Assembly: GCF_900156285.1 (NCBI RefSeq) | Contig: NZ_FTNC01000006.1 | Span: 92,073 to 156,072 of the forward strand | Length of the DNA: 64,000 bases | Direction: 5' to 3' | DNA from: Halanaerobium kushneri | Lineage (GTDB): Bacteria > Bacillota > Halanaerobiia > Halanaerobiales > Halanaerobiaceae | Part shown: positions 53,476-62,251 of the stretch, one piece after another | Layout: each line of letters begins with the position of its first letter | Numbering within the stretch: the stretch's first letter is position 1 | Notes under the pieces: model-generated | Told to the model about the DNA's origin: nothing | The model's database searches: none | The model's input: the letters and a program-made list of their open reading frames with translations, nothing else | Position numbers and translations under genes: made by a program

Positions 53476-54873
53476 ATGAAGAAATATGAAATTGGATTGA
53501 TTGGGCTTTCAGTCATGGGTCAAAATTTGACTCTAAATATTGCTCGCAATCATTCTATTGCAGTTTATAATCGTACAAAAAGTAAAATTAGAAATTTTAT
53601 GGAAAATAAAGTACAAAATCAAAATGTTAAAGCCACCTATGAACTTGAAGAATTTGTAAGTTCTCTTAAAAAGCCTCGTAAAATAATGCTGATGATTAAG
53701 GCCGGTAAACCTGTAGACTTAGTTATTGACAGTCTACTGCCCTATTTAGAAGAAGATGACATTATTATAGATGGTGGAAATTCTCATTTTGAGGATACCA
53801 ATAGGAGGTTAAAAAATCTCAATGAAAAAGGAATCCGATATCTAGGAGTAGGAATCAGCGGTGGTGAATATGGTGCTCTTCACGGTCCTTCCATTATGCC
53901 GGGCGGCAATGAAAACGCATATGCAGAGGTTTCTGATATCATGGAAAATGCAGCTGCCAGCACCGAAAAAGGGGCCTGTGTCAGCTACTTAGGTCCCCGG
54001 TCAGCCGGACATTATGTGAAAATGATTCATAATGGAATTGAGTATGGTATTATGGAGGTACTGGCCGAGATATATGACTACATGCGTAAGGTGATGCAGT
54101 TAAAACCGGTGGAAATGGGAAATATTTTTGCCAAATGGAACCAGGAATTTGATTCTTATCTGGTAGAAATAACTGCTAAAATCATGCAGAAAGATGATCC
54201 TAAAACTGGGCGGAAATTAATTGATTTAATTCTGGATAAGGCAAAACATAAAGGAACTGGTAAATGGAGTGTACAGAGTGCCTTAGATCTTGGCACAGCT
54301 ATTCCCACTATCAATGCGGGTGTAAATGCCCGTTTAATGTCAGCAATTAAAACTGAAAGAGTTGAAAATTCTGCCCAATTTGCAAGCAGTTCCAGACCTG
54401 TAGTTAATAAAGAGGAATTGCTGCCCCTGCTCAAATCTGCTCTTTACTTTGCTTCGGTAATTGCTTATGCAGAGGGATTTAAGCTTTTAAAAACTGCTTC
54501 AAATGAATATGAATATAATTTAAATTATAAAGAGATTGCTCGCATCTGGGAGGATGGCTGTATAATCCGCTCTGGGCATTTAGAACCAATCCAGGCTGCT
54601 TTTGCTGAAGATATGCAGTTAAATTCTTTAATTACTGCTCGTCAGTTTAAATCACAGCTTAATGCAGCTGCAGATAAAATAGACAAATTAATTACTACTG
54701 CAGCTCAAGCGGGAGTACCATTAACTGCAATTCACTCTGCTCTTGATTATTTTAACAGCCTAAAAGCAGAGGAACTTCCAGCCAATTTAATTCAGGCCCA
54801 GCGTGATTTCTTTGGTGCACATACTTATCAGCGCCGGGACCAGGAAGGAACTTTCCATACTGAATGGGAATAA
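53476..54873 (+). CDS. gnd: 6-Phosphogluconate dehydrogenase, decarboxylating
   Basis: Oxidatively decarboxylates 6-phosphogluconate to ribulose-5-phosphate. The 465-residue protein has the N-terminal nucleotide motif GLIGLSVMGQNLTLNIA with VYNRTKSK, the substrate signature around IIDGGNSHFEDTNRR, GISGGEYGALHGPSIMPGG and KMIHNGIEYG, and the C-terminal segment RRDQEGTFHTEW. AGGAGG precedes the ATG. It closes the plus-strand series with a bidirectional terminator 60 bases later. Confidence 0.95.
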   Translation: MKKYEIGLIGLSVMGQNLTLNIARNHSIAVYNRTKSKIRNFMENKVQNQNVKATYELEEFVSSLKKPRKIMLMIKAGKPVDLVIDSLLPYLEEDDIIIDGGNSHFEDTNRRLKNLNEKGIRYLGVGISGGEYGALHGPSIMPGGNENAYAEVSDIMENAAASTEKGACVSYLGPRSAGHYVKMIHNGIEYGIMEVLAEIYDYMRKVMQLKPVEMGNIFAKWNQEFDSYLVEITAKIMQKDDPKTGRKLIDLILDKAKHKGTGKWSVQSALDLGTAIPTINAGVNARLMSAIKTERVENSAQFASSSRPVVNKEELLPLLKSALYFASVIAYAEGFKLLKTASNEYEYNLNYKEIARIWEDGCIIRSGHLEPIQAAFAEDMQLNSLITARQFKSQLNAAADKIDKLITTAAQAGVPLTAIHSALDYFNSLKAEELPANLIQAQRDFFGAHTYQRRDQEGTFHTEWE

Positions 54874-54930
54874 TTGTCCCAGTTATTTGAAAGTTTAAGA
54901 TAAATGATTTTACTTTTAATTAAATATCTA

Positions 54931-54972
54931 AAAAAGGTGCTCCCCAGTAATTAAAAAGTGGAGCACCTTTTT
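54931..54972. terminator. Bidirectional terminator after gnd
   Basis: AAAAAGGTGCTCC pairs with GGAGCACCTTTTT around a 16-base loop, with A- and T-runs at the ends so that it works in both directions. It separates gnd from the convergent DUF523 gene. Confidence 0.9.
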
Positions 54973-54981
54973 GATTTAATT

Positions 54982-55956
54982 TTAAAATCTGCCATTACCC
55001 GAGTCACTTAAGTCAATCAATCCTTCGGGATAAGGATTAAAAATTGTCTGTGTCATTAAATAATCGACTTTAAATCTAATAACCCAGGATCTCAGCAGGG
55101 CGAGAGGTAATGAAAATGGTACTTTTTCATTTCTAAAATCCTGAAGAGTTTCTAAAAAATATTCCCGCTCATCTCGACTAATATCTGATGATACATAACC
55201 AAAAATATGCTGCAGCATATTAACCCTCTTACCTGAGTCAGGCAGCACATTTAAAGTTTTTAACATTTGCTCTCTATATTTATGCATTGTCTCCTCAGTC
55301 TTTCCTCTTACATGAGCTGCCACAATTCTTCCCAGTTTATTTAAACCATCCTGATTATAAGACATTATTAAATATTTATTATTACTGTGAAAATCAATTA
55401 AATCTTTGATATTTTCTCCTTCAATAACATGCCGCAAATCTGCCAGCAAAAAGATCTTAATTAAAAAGTTTTCCCGTAATTTAAAATTTTTGAGTCGACC
55501 TTCATTTTCAATAACCAGTGAAGAAAATTTTTGAGCTAAATTATCGGTAAAATAACCTGCTCGTTTTTCTCCCAGAGCTGGTACCTTTCCGGCTTTAGAG
55601 TAGACTTTGGAGTCATTACTCCCACACGATGGTGAGCGATTCTTCGCAATAAAGCCTTCTATTTCTTCCTCCTTCCATTCTGAAGTGAAGCTTTCAATAT
55701 ATTTATCCATTTTTTCCGTATGATCCTCACCTGTCATAGAATCTACAAGTCTATATTGATCATTCTTTTTTATTAAACGAACCGAATTACGGGGAACCCC
55801 CAGTCCTATTTCAACTTCAGGACATATTTTAATATAATTAACATGTTTTTCTAAAGCCCGCACAAATTTGTCCGGTATCAAATCTCCATTATACCGACAT
55901 TTACAGTATTCCAGACATTTACTTAAAATTAAATTTGGTTTTCTAAACTCTCTCAA
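54982..55956 (-). CDS. DUF523-DUF1722 fusion protein, TudS-like
   Basis: A 324-residue two-domain protein. The N-terminal DUF523 domain (about 1-150) has the cysteine motif SKCLEYCKCRYNG, then CPEVEIGLGVPRNSVRL and KNRSPSCGSNDSK; some DUF523 proteins (TudS) are 2-thiouracil desulfidases holding a [4Fe-4S] cluster. The C-terminal DUF1722 domain (about 180-310) resembles YbgA (HKYLIMSYNQDGLNKLGRIVA-like). In E. coli YbgA is a similar fusion partner. The start is TTG after GGAG. The actual substrate is unknown. Confidence 0.85.
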   Translation of the reverse strand: MREFRKPNLILSKCLEYCKCRYNGDLIPDKFVRALEKHVNYIKICPEVEIGLGVPRNSVRLIKKNDQYRLVDSMTGEDHTEKMDKYIESFTSEWKEEEIEGFIAKNRSPSCGSNDSKVYSKAGKVPALGEKRAGYFTDNLAQKFSSLVIENEGRLKNFKLRENFLIKIFLLADLRHVIEGENIKDLIDFHSNNKYLIMSYNQDGLNKLGRIVAAHVRGKTEETMHKYREQMLKTLNVLPDSGKRVNMLQHIFGYVSSDISRDEREYFLETLQDFRNEKVPFSLPLALLRSWVIRFKVDYLMTQTIFNPYPEGLIDLSDSGNGRF

Positions 55957-55980
55957 AATAAATCACTCCTATTTTTATCT

Positions 55981-56757
55981 TTATTTTTTAGGAAACCAGG
56001 GAAAGAATATATTTGTTTCTTCTGCATATTGCTGATATTCCTCATCATCAGCATATCTCTTTTCTAATAGCGGTACCCCCGAAACAAAACGAAGCAAATA
56101 GTTCATTATTATAGGACTGTAAATAAATTTCCAGCCACCACTTACAGCCAGGGCAATAATATAATATCCCCACCAGACCAGAGCATCACCAAAATAATTA
56201 GGATGTCTGGTATATTTCCAGACTCCTTCTTTCATTATATGTCCATCTTTTTTAGAGTCAGATTTAGACTTAAAATCTTTAAGCTGTTTATCCCCAGCTG
56301 CTTCAAAGGCAAAGCCAATCCCCCAGATAAATAAACCAATAAAATCTATAATTTTTAAGCTCTGATAAGGCGAAGAAATAATTTTAATTATTGGGGTTGA
56401 GATAATAAATAATAATACTCCCTGCAGCATAAAAACTCTTAAAAATGACTTTAAATAAAAATTATCCCATTCTTCTCTCCATTTGGCATAACGAAAATCT
56501 TCGCCCTTACCAAGATTTCGCTTAAAAATGTGATAACTTAATCTTAATCCCCAGATACTAACCAGAAAAGTTATAATAAAAGAACGCAGATTATAATTAT
56601 TAGTTAAGTACAGAGCCATATTTGCTGTATAAACATAACCCAGACCCCAGCCAATATCAACAATTGAATTATCTTTTTTTAAGACAGCAATCACAAAGAA
56701 AAGTGAAAAATAAAGCAGCACCAAAAGAAATAACTGAAAGTAAATTGAACTTAACAT
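55981..56757 (-). CDS. DUF1295-type membrane protein (steroid reductase/ICMT-like)
   Basis: A 258-residue membrane protein with about six membrane helices, of the DUF1295 / steroid 5-alpha-reductase C-terminal group. The C-terminal catalytic-type segment is KYTRHPNYFGDALVWWGYYII, followed by PLLEKRYADDEEYQQYAEET. Such proteins act as methyltransferases or reductases on lipids or prenylated substrates; here the substrate is not known. It follows the DAK2-DegV gene by 12 bases. Its relation to the DUF523 protein downstream is probably operonic (24 bases). Confidence 0.83.
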   Translation of the reverse strand: MLSSIYFQLFLLVLLYFSLFFVIAVLKKDNSIVDIGWGLGYVYTANMALYLTNNYNLRSFIITFLVSIWGLRLSYHIFKRNLGKGEDFRYAKWREEWDNFYLKSFLRVFMLQGVLLFIISTPIIKIISSPYQSLKIIDFIGLFIWGIGFAFEAAGDKQLKDFKSKSDSKKDGHIMKEGVWKYTRHPNYFGDALVWWGYYIIALAVSGGWKFIYSPIIMNYLLRFVSGVPLLEKRYADDEEYQQYAEETNIFFPWFPKK

Positions 56758-56769
56758 TTTAACAACCCC

Positions 56770-58563
56770 TTAATTTTTTTCTAGTAATGCAACAGCAGTA
56801 CTTCCACGTCCAGCATTCATTGCCACAATTGGAGAAATCGCTTCCAAAAAATCAGCTTCTATACCCAGTAATTCTTTAAAACTATCTCGATACCTCTCAG
56901 CTCGCTCCAGATCATCCCCATGTACAACTGCAAAGCGTTTAATTCCATTTCCCTGCTGATGATCCTTTAAAATTGATTTGATTTTTTTGAAATTACCTTT
57001 TTTACTGAATGCTGTAGCAAAAGCAATTCCATTACCTTTTCGATCAATTGAAATAATGGGTTTTAGATTAAGAAATCCAGCAAGTCTTCCTTTGAGAGGA
57101 CTGACCCGTCCTCCGCGAACCATGTATTTAAAATCACTCACACTGACATAAATATAGAGTCTTTCTCTGATTGATTTAAGATAGGTTATTGTTGCTGCAA
57201 AACTTTTCCCTGATTCTATCTGCTCTACTGCTTCTATTACCAAAAGTCCTTCAGCTCCCGAATTTGTTCTGGAATCTATAACTTCAATTTTAAGCTCACT
57301 ATTTTCCCGGCTGACATTTTCTGCTGCTCTGGCTAAATTATTATAAGTGCCACTCATTTTAGCAGACACTGTAATTGCAATAATTGAATTATAATGTTCT
57401 GCCAGATAACTCAGCTGATCTTCAATCTTTTTAACTGCCGGTTGAGCTGAAGATGGATATTCCTCAGCATCATCAATAATCTCAAAAAAGTTCTTACTGT
57501 CTATGGTAAGTTTGTCTAAATAATTAGTTCCATCAAGCAGAATATTTAGTGGTAAAATATGAATCTGATGTTTATCTATATATTCTTCTGGCAAATCTGC
57601 AATTGAGTCTGTCAAGATAGCAATCTCTGACCGCTTATTATACTTCACTCCCTGCTGTAACAGCATATCATCCGCCTTTTGGTCTAAAATATGAGAAAAT
57701 TGTTTTAATCTAATAAATAACTCAGGTGGATTATTGGTATGAATATGAACCCTGAGTTTATTTTTATCCCCGGCAATAATTAAAGAATCTCCCAGATTTT
57801 CAATTTCTTTTCTCAGTTTGGGTATTTCTATCATTAAATTTTCTAAATACGCTTCTGTACAGTAGCGAAACTTAATCTCTTCTTCTTGACCTATTTCTTC
57901 TTCAATAACTTCAATTTTAGCTGCTGAATCAATTTTAAGTTCTTTTAGATCTCCTCTTTTTATAAAATCTACAATTCCTTTTAGAAATAATACAAAAGCC
58001 TGAGCTCCCGAATCTACAACATTTGACTTTTTTAAAACTTCAAGCTGGTTTTTGGTATTTTCCAGAGAAGTGGATGCGATTTTAAGAGATTCTTCCATTA
58101 CTTCCGCAAAATCACTGCTCTTATTTTTTAATGTTTTTAAAGATTCTGACCAGTCTTTCATTACAGTTAAAATTGTTCCTTCAACTGGATTATTAATTCC
58201 CTGGTAGGTATGCTTAACTGCTCTATCTATTGCCAGAGCAAACTTATTTACATTGATACTTTCTGCACGATCAACACTGCTTTTGAAACCATTAATAAAC
58301 TGAGCAAAAATAATACCAGAGTTCCCAATTGCTCCTCTCAATGCAGCATCTCCCATAGAGTCTAAAGTTATAGTTAAAGAATTATCCTTTACTGCTTCAT
58401 TTTTAACAAAACTTAAAGTTCTCGATAAATTACTACCGGTATCTCCATCTGCAACTGGAAATAAATTTATGCGGTTTAATTCTTTTTTATTGGCGATAAC
58501 TTCTTTTGCTCCAGATAAAAAAGCATAATATAATCTTTTTCCATCAAGATAAGTTATTTTCAT
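56770..58563 (-). CDS. DAK2-DegV family protein (fatty-acid kinase-like)
   Basis: A 597-residue fusion of a DhaL/DAK2 kinase-like domain (about 1-200, NLFPVADGDTGSNLSRTL with metal-binding Asp residues, AIGNSGIIFAQFINGF and VVDSGAQAFVLFLKG) with a DegV fatty-acid-binding domain (about 310-597, IAILTDSIADLPEEYI and VVHGDDLERAERYRDSF). FakA (DAK2) and FakB (DegV) form the fatty acid kinase of Gram-positives; here both parts are in one chain. It may phosphorylate acyl groups. The start is the ATG at 58563 after GGAGG. Promoters of this and the divergent regulator gene face each other across 175 bases. Confidence 0.88.
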   Translation of the reverse strand: MKITYLDGKRLYYAFLSGAKEVIANKKELNRINLFPVADGDTGSNLSRTLSFVKNEAVKDNSLTITLDSMGDAALRGAIGNSGIIFAQFINGFKSSVDRAESINVNKFALAIDRAVKHTYQGINNPVEGTILTVMKDWSESLKTLKNKSSDFAEVMEESLKIASTSLENTKNQLEVLKKSNVVDSGAQAFVLFLKGIVDFIKRGDLKELKIDSAAKIEVIEEEIGQEEEIKFRYCTEAYLENLMIEIPKLRKEIENLGDSLIIAGDKNKLRVHIHTNNPPELFIRLKQFSHILDQKADDMLLQQGVKYNKRSEIAILTDSIADLPEEYIDKHQIHILPLNILLDGTNYLDKLTIDSKNFFEIIDDAEEYPSSAQPAVKKIEDQLSYLAEHYNSIIAITVSAKMSGTYNNLARAAENVSRENSELKIEVIDSRTNSGAEGLLVIEAVEQIESGKSFAATITYLKSIRERLYIYVSVSDFKYMVRGGRVSPLKGRLAGFLNLKPIISIDRKGNGIAFATAFSKKGNFKKIKSILKDHQQGNGIKRFAVVHGDDLERAERYRDSFKELLGIEADFLEAISPIVAMNAGRGSTAVALLEKN

Positions 58564-58680
58564 CCCTATCTCCTCCTGCTTGATCAAATTAATAATCTTT
58601 ACTGTTAAATTTATTATATCCTTAAATGCTAAAAATTGAAAGTTATTTAAAACAATTTTCTAAAGATTTTAGAAATAAAC

Positions 58681-58709
58681 TTGACATTAGATAGATATCT
58701 AATTATACT
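58681..58709 (+). promoter_or_regulatory. Promoter and operator of the ArsR-type regulator gene
   Basis: A textbook sigma-A promoter: -35 TTGACA (58681-58686), 17 bases, -10 TATACT (58704-58709). The whole spacer is taken by a perfect inverted repeat, ATTAGAT, AGAT, ATCTAAT (58686-58703). Binding there would block RNA polymerase, so autorepression is likely. Similar sites precede the next gene. Confidence 0.8.
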
Positions 58710-58738
58710 ATAGTTAGAAGTTTATTAAAGGAGTTGTT

Positions 58739-59809
58739 ATGATGAGTAATAATTATATTCTGGATCGATCAATTATTTATGAGGTATTTTTAAGTCTTTT
58801 TCGATTAAATAACAATAAAACAATCAATTTAGAAGATTTAGAATTAGAAAAAGAAATCAAACTTGATAAAGAAATAGTTAATTGGACTGCAGAAACACTG
58901 GAAAAAATTCCAGAAAATAAAAAAGAAACAATTACAAAATACTTTAATGAAGAAAGCTATTTTGGCCTCTGCCTAATTTCAGAAATACCAGTACTTGAGA
59001 TAGATAAAATGGAAGATTATTTAAGTTATTTAAGAGAAAAAGAAGCTTCAGATTTTCTTTATCGATTTACTCAGTCAGGATATGGTCCAGCTCCTTCAGA
59101 GAAAATTGATCTGGCAAAAGTTAAGAATCTAATCAAAAATGAAAAACAGGCTGCAAAATTTGTTAATGAAAAACTTAATTTTTCTTCTGCTCAAAAATGG
59201 AATTTACTGCAGTTTTATTTTGAACCTGAGGCAATGAAAAATGAATTTATTGAACTTTTAGAGTGGTATTATAAAAACATATTCAGCAGTAATCTGGAAT
59301 GGATAAAAAATAAATTAGAAAAAATTAATGATAATTACCAGGAAAATATCAAACGCTATGGTAAAAAATATCTGGAAAATATATTAAGCAAGTTAATTGA
59401 TAATCCGCTAAGTGGAGAGCAAAATTATATAGCCTTCTCCTATTTTTATGAAACTAGAATTTTAAACAGTAGTTTAAATAATGGCGATAGTTTTTATTTG
59501 ATCGGTTTCCGCTTTCCTGAAATTTTTGCTGCTGATGAAGAAGGTCTCTTAGGAAGCCTGGAAATTTTTAAAGCACTGGCTGATGAAACAAGACTTAATA
59601 TTATCGCGCTTTTGGCTGAAAAAACAATGTATGGTAATGAGCTTGCAGAAAAATTAAATCTTTCGAATGCTACTATTTCCCATCATGTCAGTAAATTATT
59701 AATGAATAATATTATTCAGGCACAGAAAAAAGAAAATAAATTATATTTTAAGTTAAATAAAAACAAATTTAAGACAGCTGTTTTAAAAGCCGTTAATAAT
59801 CTAATTTAA
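58739..59809 (+). CDS. ArsR-family transcriptional regulator with large N-terminal domain
   Basis: A 356-residue protein with a winged helix-turn-helix of the ArsR type at the C-terminus (about 270-350: IFKALADETRLNIIALLAEK, then YGNELAEKLNLSNATISHHVSKLL). The N-terminal 260 residues are helical and charged, resembling DUF5937-like regulators; no ligand site can be named. GGAG precedes the ATG. The promoter is overlapped by an inverted repeat, and two further copies of that repeat lie before the next gene, so it probably represses itself and that gene. Confidence 0.88.
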   Translation: MMSNNYILDRSIIYEVFLSLFRLNNNKTINLEDLELEKEIKLDKEIVNWTAETLEKIPENKKETITKYFNEESYFGLCLISEIPVLEIDKMEDYLSYLREKEASDFLYRFTQSGYGPAPSEKIDLAKVKNLIKNEKQAAKFVNEKLNFSSAQKWNLLQFYFEPEAMKNEFIELLEWYYKNIFSSNLEWIKNKLEKINDNYQENIKRYGKKYLENILSKLIDNPLSGEQNYIAFSYFYETRILNSSLNNGDSFYLIGFRFPEIFAADEEGLLGSLEIFKALADETRLNIIALLAEKTMYGNELAEKLNLSNATISHHVSKLLMNNIIQAQKKENKLYFKLNKNKFKTAVLKAVNNLI

Positions 59810-59824
59810 TTTTTTTAAAATTAT

Positions 59825-59868
59825 ATTAGATGTTTATCTAAATATTATATATTAGATTTTTATCAAAT
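59825..59868 (+). promoter_or_regulatory. Tandem operators upstream of the small membrane protein gene
   Basis: Two imperfect copies of the regulator's operator: ATTAGAT, GTTT, ATCTAAA (59825-59842) and ATTAGAT, TTTT, ATCAAAT (59851-59868). Both keep the four-base spacer and are offset by 26 bases. They lie in the 79-base gap between the ArsR-type gene and the membrane protein gene. Confidence 0.7.
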
Positions 59869-59888
59869 TAATATTAGGGGGAGTTAAA

Positions 59889-60461
59889 ATGACTCGTATG
59901 CCAAAATCAGTAAAATTTAATTATCCTGCTTCTGTTTTACTAAATCTCTGTATTTATCTTTTTATCAGCTCTGTAATTTATTATCTCTGTAGTTTAAACA
60001 TTAAGCTGCCTAAAATTGTCTTACTCTGCAGCAGTTTTATTTTAGTCTTTTACCTGAGTTCCAGAAAAATGGACATACTGCTTCCCAAAATGAAGTTAAA
60101 AAATATAGTTATTCTTTCAAAATTTTTTTTAGGGATTATCACTTTAACCACAGCAATTTTAATCTATAATAACTTTAGTTTGACTTCTAGCTATCTTTAT
60201 CTATTAATCTTAACTACCGCTATCTTATATGCAATTTTAAATAGAGCTTATAATCTTCACTACAAAAAAATCAACTCCAAAAAAGAAAGTACCAGAAACA
60301 GCGAATTAATATCTCAGTTTAATCTGGAAAAACTATTAATAATAATTTTGGCCGCGGCCACTGCTGTCTTTGTAAAACTAAATCTGATTCCTCTGATTTT
60401 GCTGGGAACAGCAGTCTACTATTTTATCTCAGCATATATCAATACATTTCAAAAAATTTAG
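59889..60461 (+). CDS. Small integral membrane protein, unknown function, ArsR-controlled
   Basis: I do not recognise the family. The 190-residue protein is mostly hydrophobic with about five or six membrane helices (near residues 15-35, 40-55, 70-95, 100-115, 145-165 and 168-185), separated by basic loops (KMDILLPKMKLK; KKINSKKESTRN). GGGGGAG precedes the ATG. It follows the ArsR-type regulator and carries two copies of its probable operator, so it is the most likely regulated target. Function could be transport or membrane adaptation; nothing more can be said. Confidence 0.72.
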   Translation: MTRMPKSVKFNYPASVLLNLCIYLFISSVIYYLCSLNIKLPKIVLLCSSFILVFYLSSRKMDILLPKMKLKNIVILSKFFLGIITLTTAILIYNNFSLTSSYLYLLILTTAILYAILNRAYNLHYKKINSKKESTRNSELISQFNLEKLLIIILAAATAVFVKLNLIPLILLGTAVYYFISAYINTFQKI

Positions 60462-60473
60462 CTAGATACATAA

Positions 60474-60508
60474 ACATCCCGGTAGACTGCAGAACAGTAC
60501 CGGGATGT
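60474..60508. terminator. Bidirectional hairpin between convergent genes
   Basis: A perfect 11-bp stem (ACATCCCGGTA with TACCGGGATGT) and 13-base loop lies between the membrane protein gene and the ABC ATPase gene. There is no long T-run, but the stem is strong enough to act as a terminator or stabiliser on either strand. Confidence 0.7.
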
Positions 60509-60518
60509 CATTATACCT

Positions 60519-61556
60519 TTAAGTATTTTTAACTGCAGCCAGTTCTTCACTGATTCTTGATAAATTCTTACCATAACGCAGATCATTTCTTAAATCAGTC
60601 AGCACTTTATCCAGAACCTTTAATTCCTGCATTAATTCTTTTTCTTCTGCAGTAGTATCAATTATATTCTTAATTCCTCCATTATTTATAATAATTCTTT
60701 TATCTCCCATCAGAGCTAAGATTGGATCATGGGTAGCCATCAGAACTATTTTTTCTTCACCAACTAGCAGCTCAAGTGCTTTTTCACGATCAATACCAGC
60801 ATTTTCGATCTCATCAATTAAAATAATCGGAGATGAACTTAATATTGCAGTGTCAGCAATCATTAAAGCTCTTGACTGACCACCACTCAAGCTCGTGATC
60901 TGAGCCTCTCTGCCAAACTGCTCACCTGCAAGTCGATTGGCTTCATTAAAAATTCTTTCTACAACCTCTGCCTGATTATCAATTAAACGGCTCTCAGCGT
61001 GTAGATTTAAAAATTCAATTACCGAAAGATCCATCACAAAGTTCATATTCTGTGAAAGCTGAGCCACCAGTTTTTTACCGCCGGTAAAGCGCCATTTTTT
61101 ATCCGGTACCTCATCATTTATTAAAATTTGCCTTTCTGTTGGTGTATCTCCCTGGGCGGTCCATTCTATATCCGCCAGCAGACGACTTTTCCCTGAGCCA
61201 GTTGGCCCAACTATCGAGATAATTTCTCCACTGTGTATATCCAGCTTATCATAATTTTCTTTTTTTCCATCCTTATTATTACCGGCAAGAATAGAGAGCT
61301 TTGCTACTACAGAATCATTCTCCCCTAAAAACTCCTGCATATTTTTTATATGTGAACTCAAACTGTCTGCAAATTGATCTAAATCAAATACCACATCTTC
61401 TCTTTCCTCAACTGTTAATCCGGCATAAATTTCTTCAAGAGTTTTTTCCTGATCATCCACTGCCAGCTTTTGATCCTCAAAAAAACTTTCGGTATAGGGA
61501 TATTGCTCAATAATTTCATTTACTGTCGAACTTTTCAATTTATCTTTAATGATCAT
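60519..61556 (-). CDS. Soluble ABC ATPase with ScdA_N-like N-terminus
   Basis: A 345-residue cytoplasmic protein with no membrane helix. Residues about 1-50 look like the ScdA_N/DUF542 helical domain (TVNEIIEQYPYTESFFED, then KTLEEIYAGL), but the two cysteines of the usual DFCCGG are absent. Residues about 85-300 are a single ABC domain: Walker A GPTGSGKSRLLADIE, Q-loop region VAQLSQNMNFVMD, signature LSGGQSRALMIADTAI, Walker B IILIDEIENAGID, His-switch LMATHDP. No permease is nearby. It overlaps the GTPase gene by one base. This is not a standard importer ATPase. Confidence 0.8.
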   Translation of the reverse strand: MIIKDKLKSSTVNEIIEQYPYTESFFEDQKLAVDDQEKTLEEIYAGLTVEEREDVVFDLDQFADSLSSHIKNMQEFLGENDSVVAKLSILAGNNKDGKKENYDKLDIHSGEIISIVGPTGSGKSRLLADIEWTAQGDTPTERQILINDEVPDKKWRFTGGKKLVAQLSQNMNFVMDLSVIEFLNLHAESRLIDNQAEVVERIFNEANRLAGEQFGREAQITSLSGGQSRALMIADTAILSSSPIILIDEIENAGIDREKALELLVGEEKIVLMATHDPILALMGDKRIIINNGGIKNIIDTTAEEKELMQELKVLDKVLTDLRNDLRYGKNLSRISEELAAVKNT

Positions 61557-62251
61557 TATTCATCACCCAGTTCTATTTTTCTAACATTTCCTAACTGATG
61601 TTCTTCACCAATTCTTGTTTCACCAAGACAGTAAGAACACATAGCAGAAGGCATAGAAAATCTTAATTTTTTACCTGTTACTGTATCTATATGATCATTT
61701 TCATCAAACAGTAAAGTCGAAAACTCATAAGCGCCCTGTCCTGTCAGACCATTAACATTCATCACCATAGCATCAGGATTTACTGTACTGACTCTGGAAG
61801 CAAAAACTTCTCTTTCTGCCTGAGAAACAATATCTCCCTTGGTAATTACCACAATATCAGCTGTCTTTAACATTGGTCCAATTTTTTTAGGAGTATTAAT
61901 CCCACTCAAATTGTCAATTACACAAATCGCCTTAATATCTTTAATATAAGGAGAGCAGCGATTACAGAGGCCTGCACTTTCTGTAATCAAAAGATCAAGT
62001 TCTTTTTCTCTACCCCACTGAACAACTTCTTCAATATTACTAACAAAATAATGATCCGGACAGAGAGAACCTGATAAACCTTTTTTAACCGGTACTCCCG
62101 CTTTACGATAGAGTTCATCATCATCTGTATATAAACAGTCAAACTTGACAACCCCAACATTAAGTCCCCGCTGCTGAATTGCTTCTATAGTCTTTAAAAT
62201 AACAGCAGTTTTACCAGAGGAAGGTGGGCCGGAGAAGGTGACTAAATTCAT
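61556..62251 (-). CDS. HypB/CooC-like GTPase with cysteine motifs
   Basis: A 231-residue P-loop GTPase. The P-loop is SGPPSSGKTAVIL; KFDCLYTDDDELYRKAGVP is like the metal-chaperone region of HypB; LLITESAGLCNRCSPY and VVITKGD stand at the G3 and G4 positions. The C-terminus has a CxxC pair (MCSYCLGETRIG, then HQLGNVRKIEL). HypB/CobW-type GTPases insert metals into enzymes. The start overlaps the upstream gene by four bases (ATGA) and the end overlaps the ABC ATPase gene by one, so the three are translationally coupled. Confidence 0.82.
   Translation of the reverse strand: MNLVTFSGPPSSGKTAVILKTIEAIQQRGLNVGVVKFDCLYTDDDELYRKAGVPVKKGLSGSLCPDHYFVSNIEEVVQWGREKELDLLITESAGLCNRCSPYIKDIKAICVIDNLSGINTPKKIGPMLKTADIVVITKGDIVSQAEREVFASRVSTVNPDAMVMNVNGLTGQGAYEFSTLLFDENDHIDTVTGKKLRFSMPSAMCSYCLGETRIGEEHQLGNVRKIELGDE

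Noticed and set aside
54156..54434. Minus-strand open frame opposite gnd
   Set aside because: Shadow of the Gnd coding sequence with no conserved motif.
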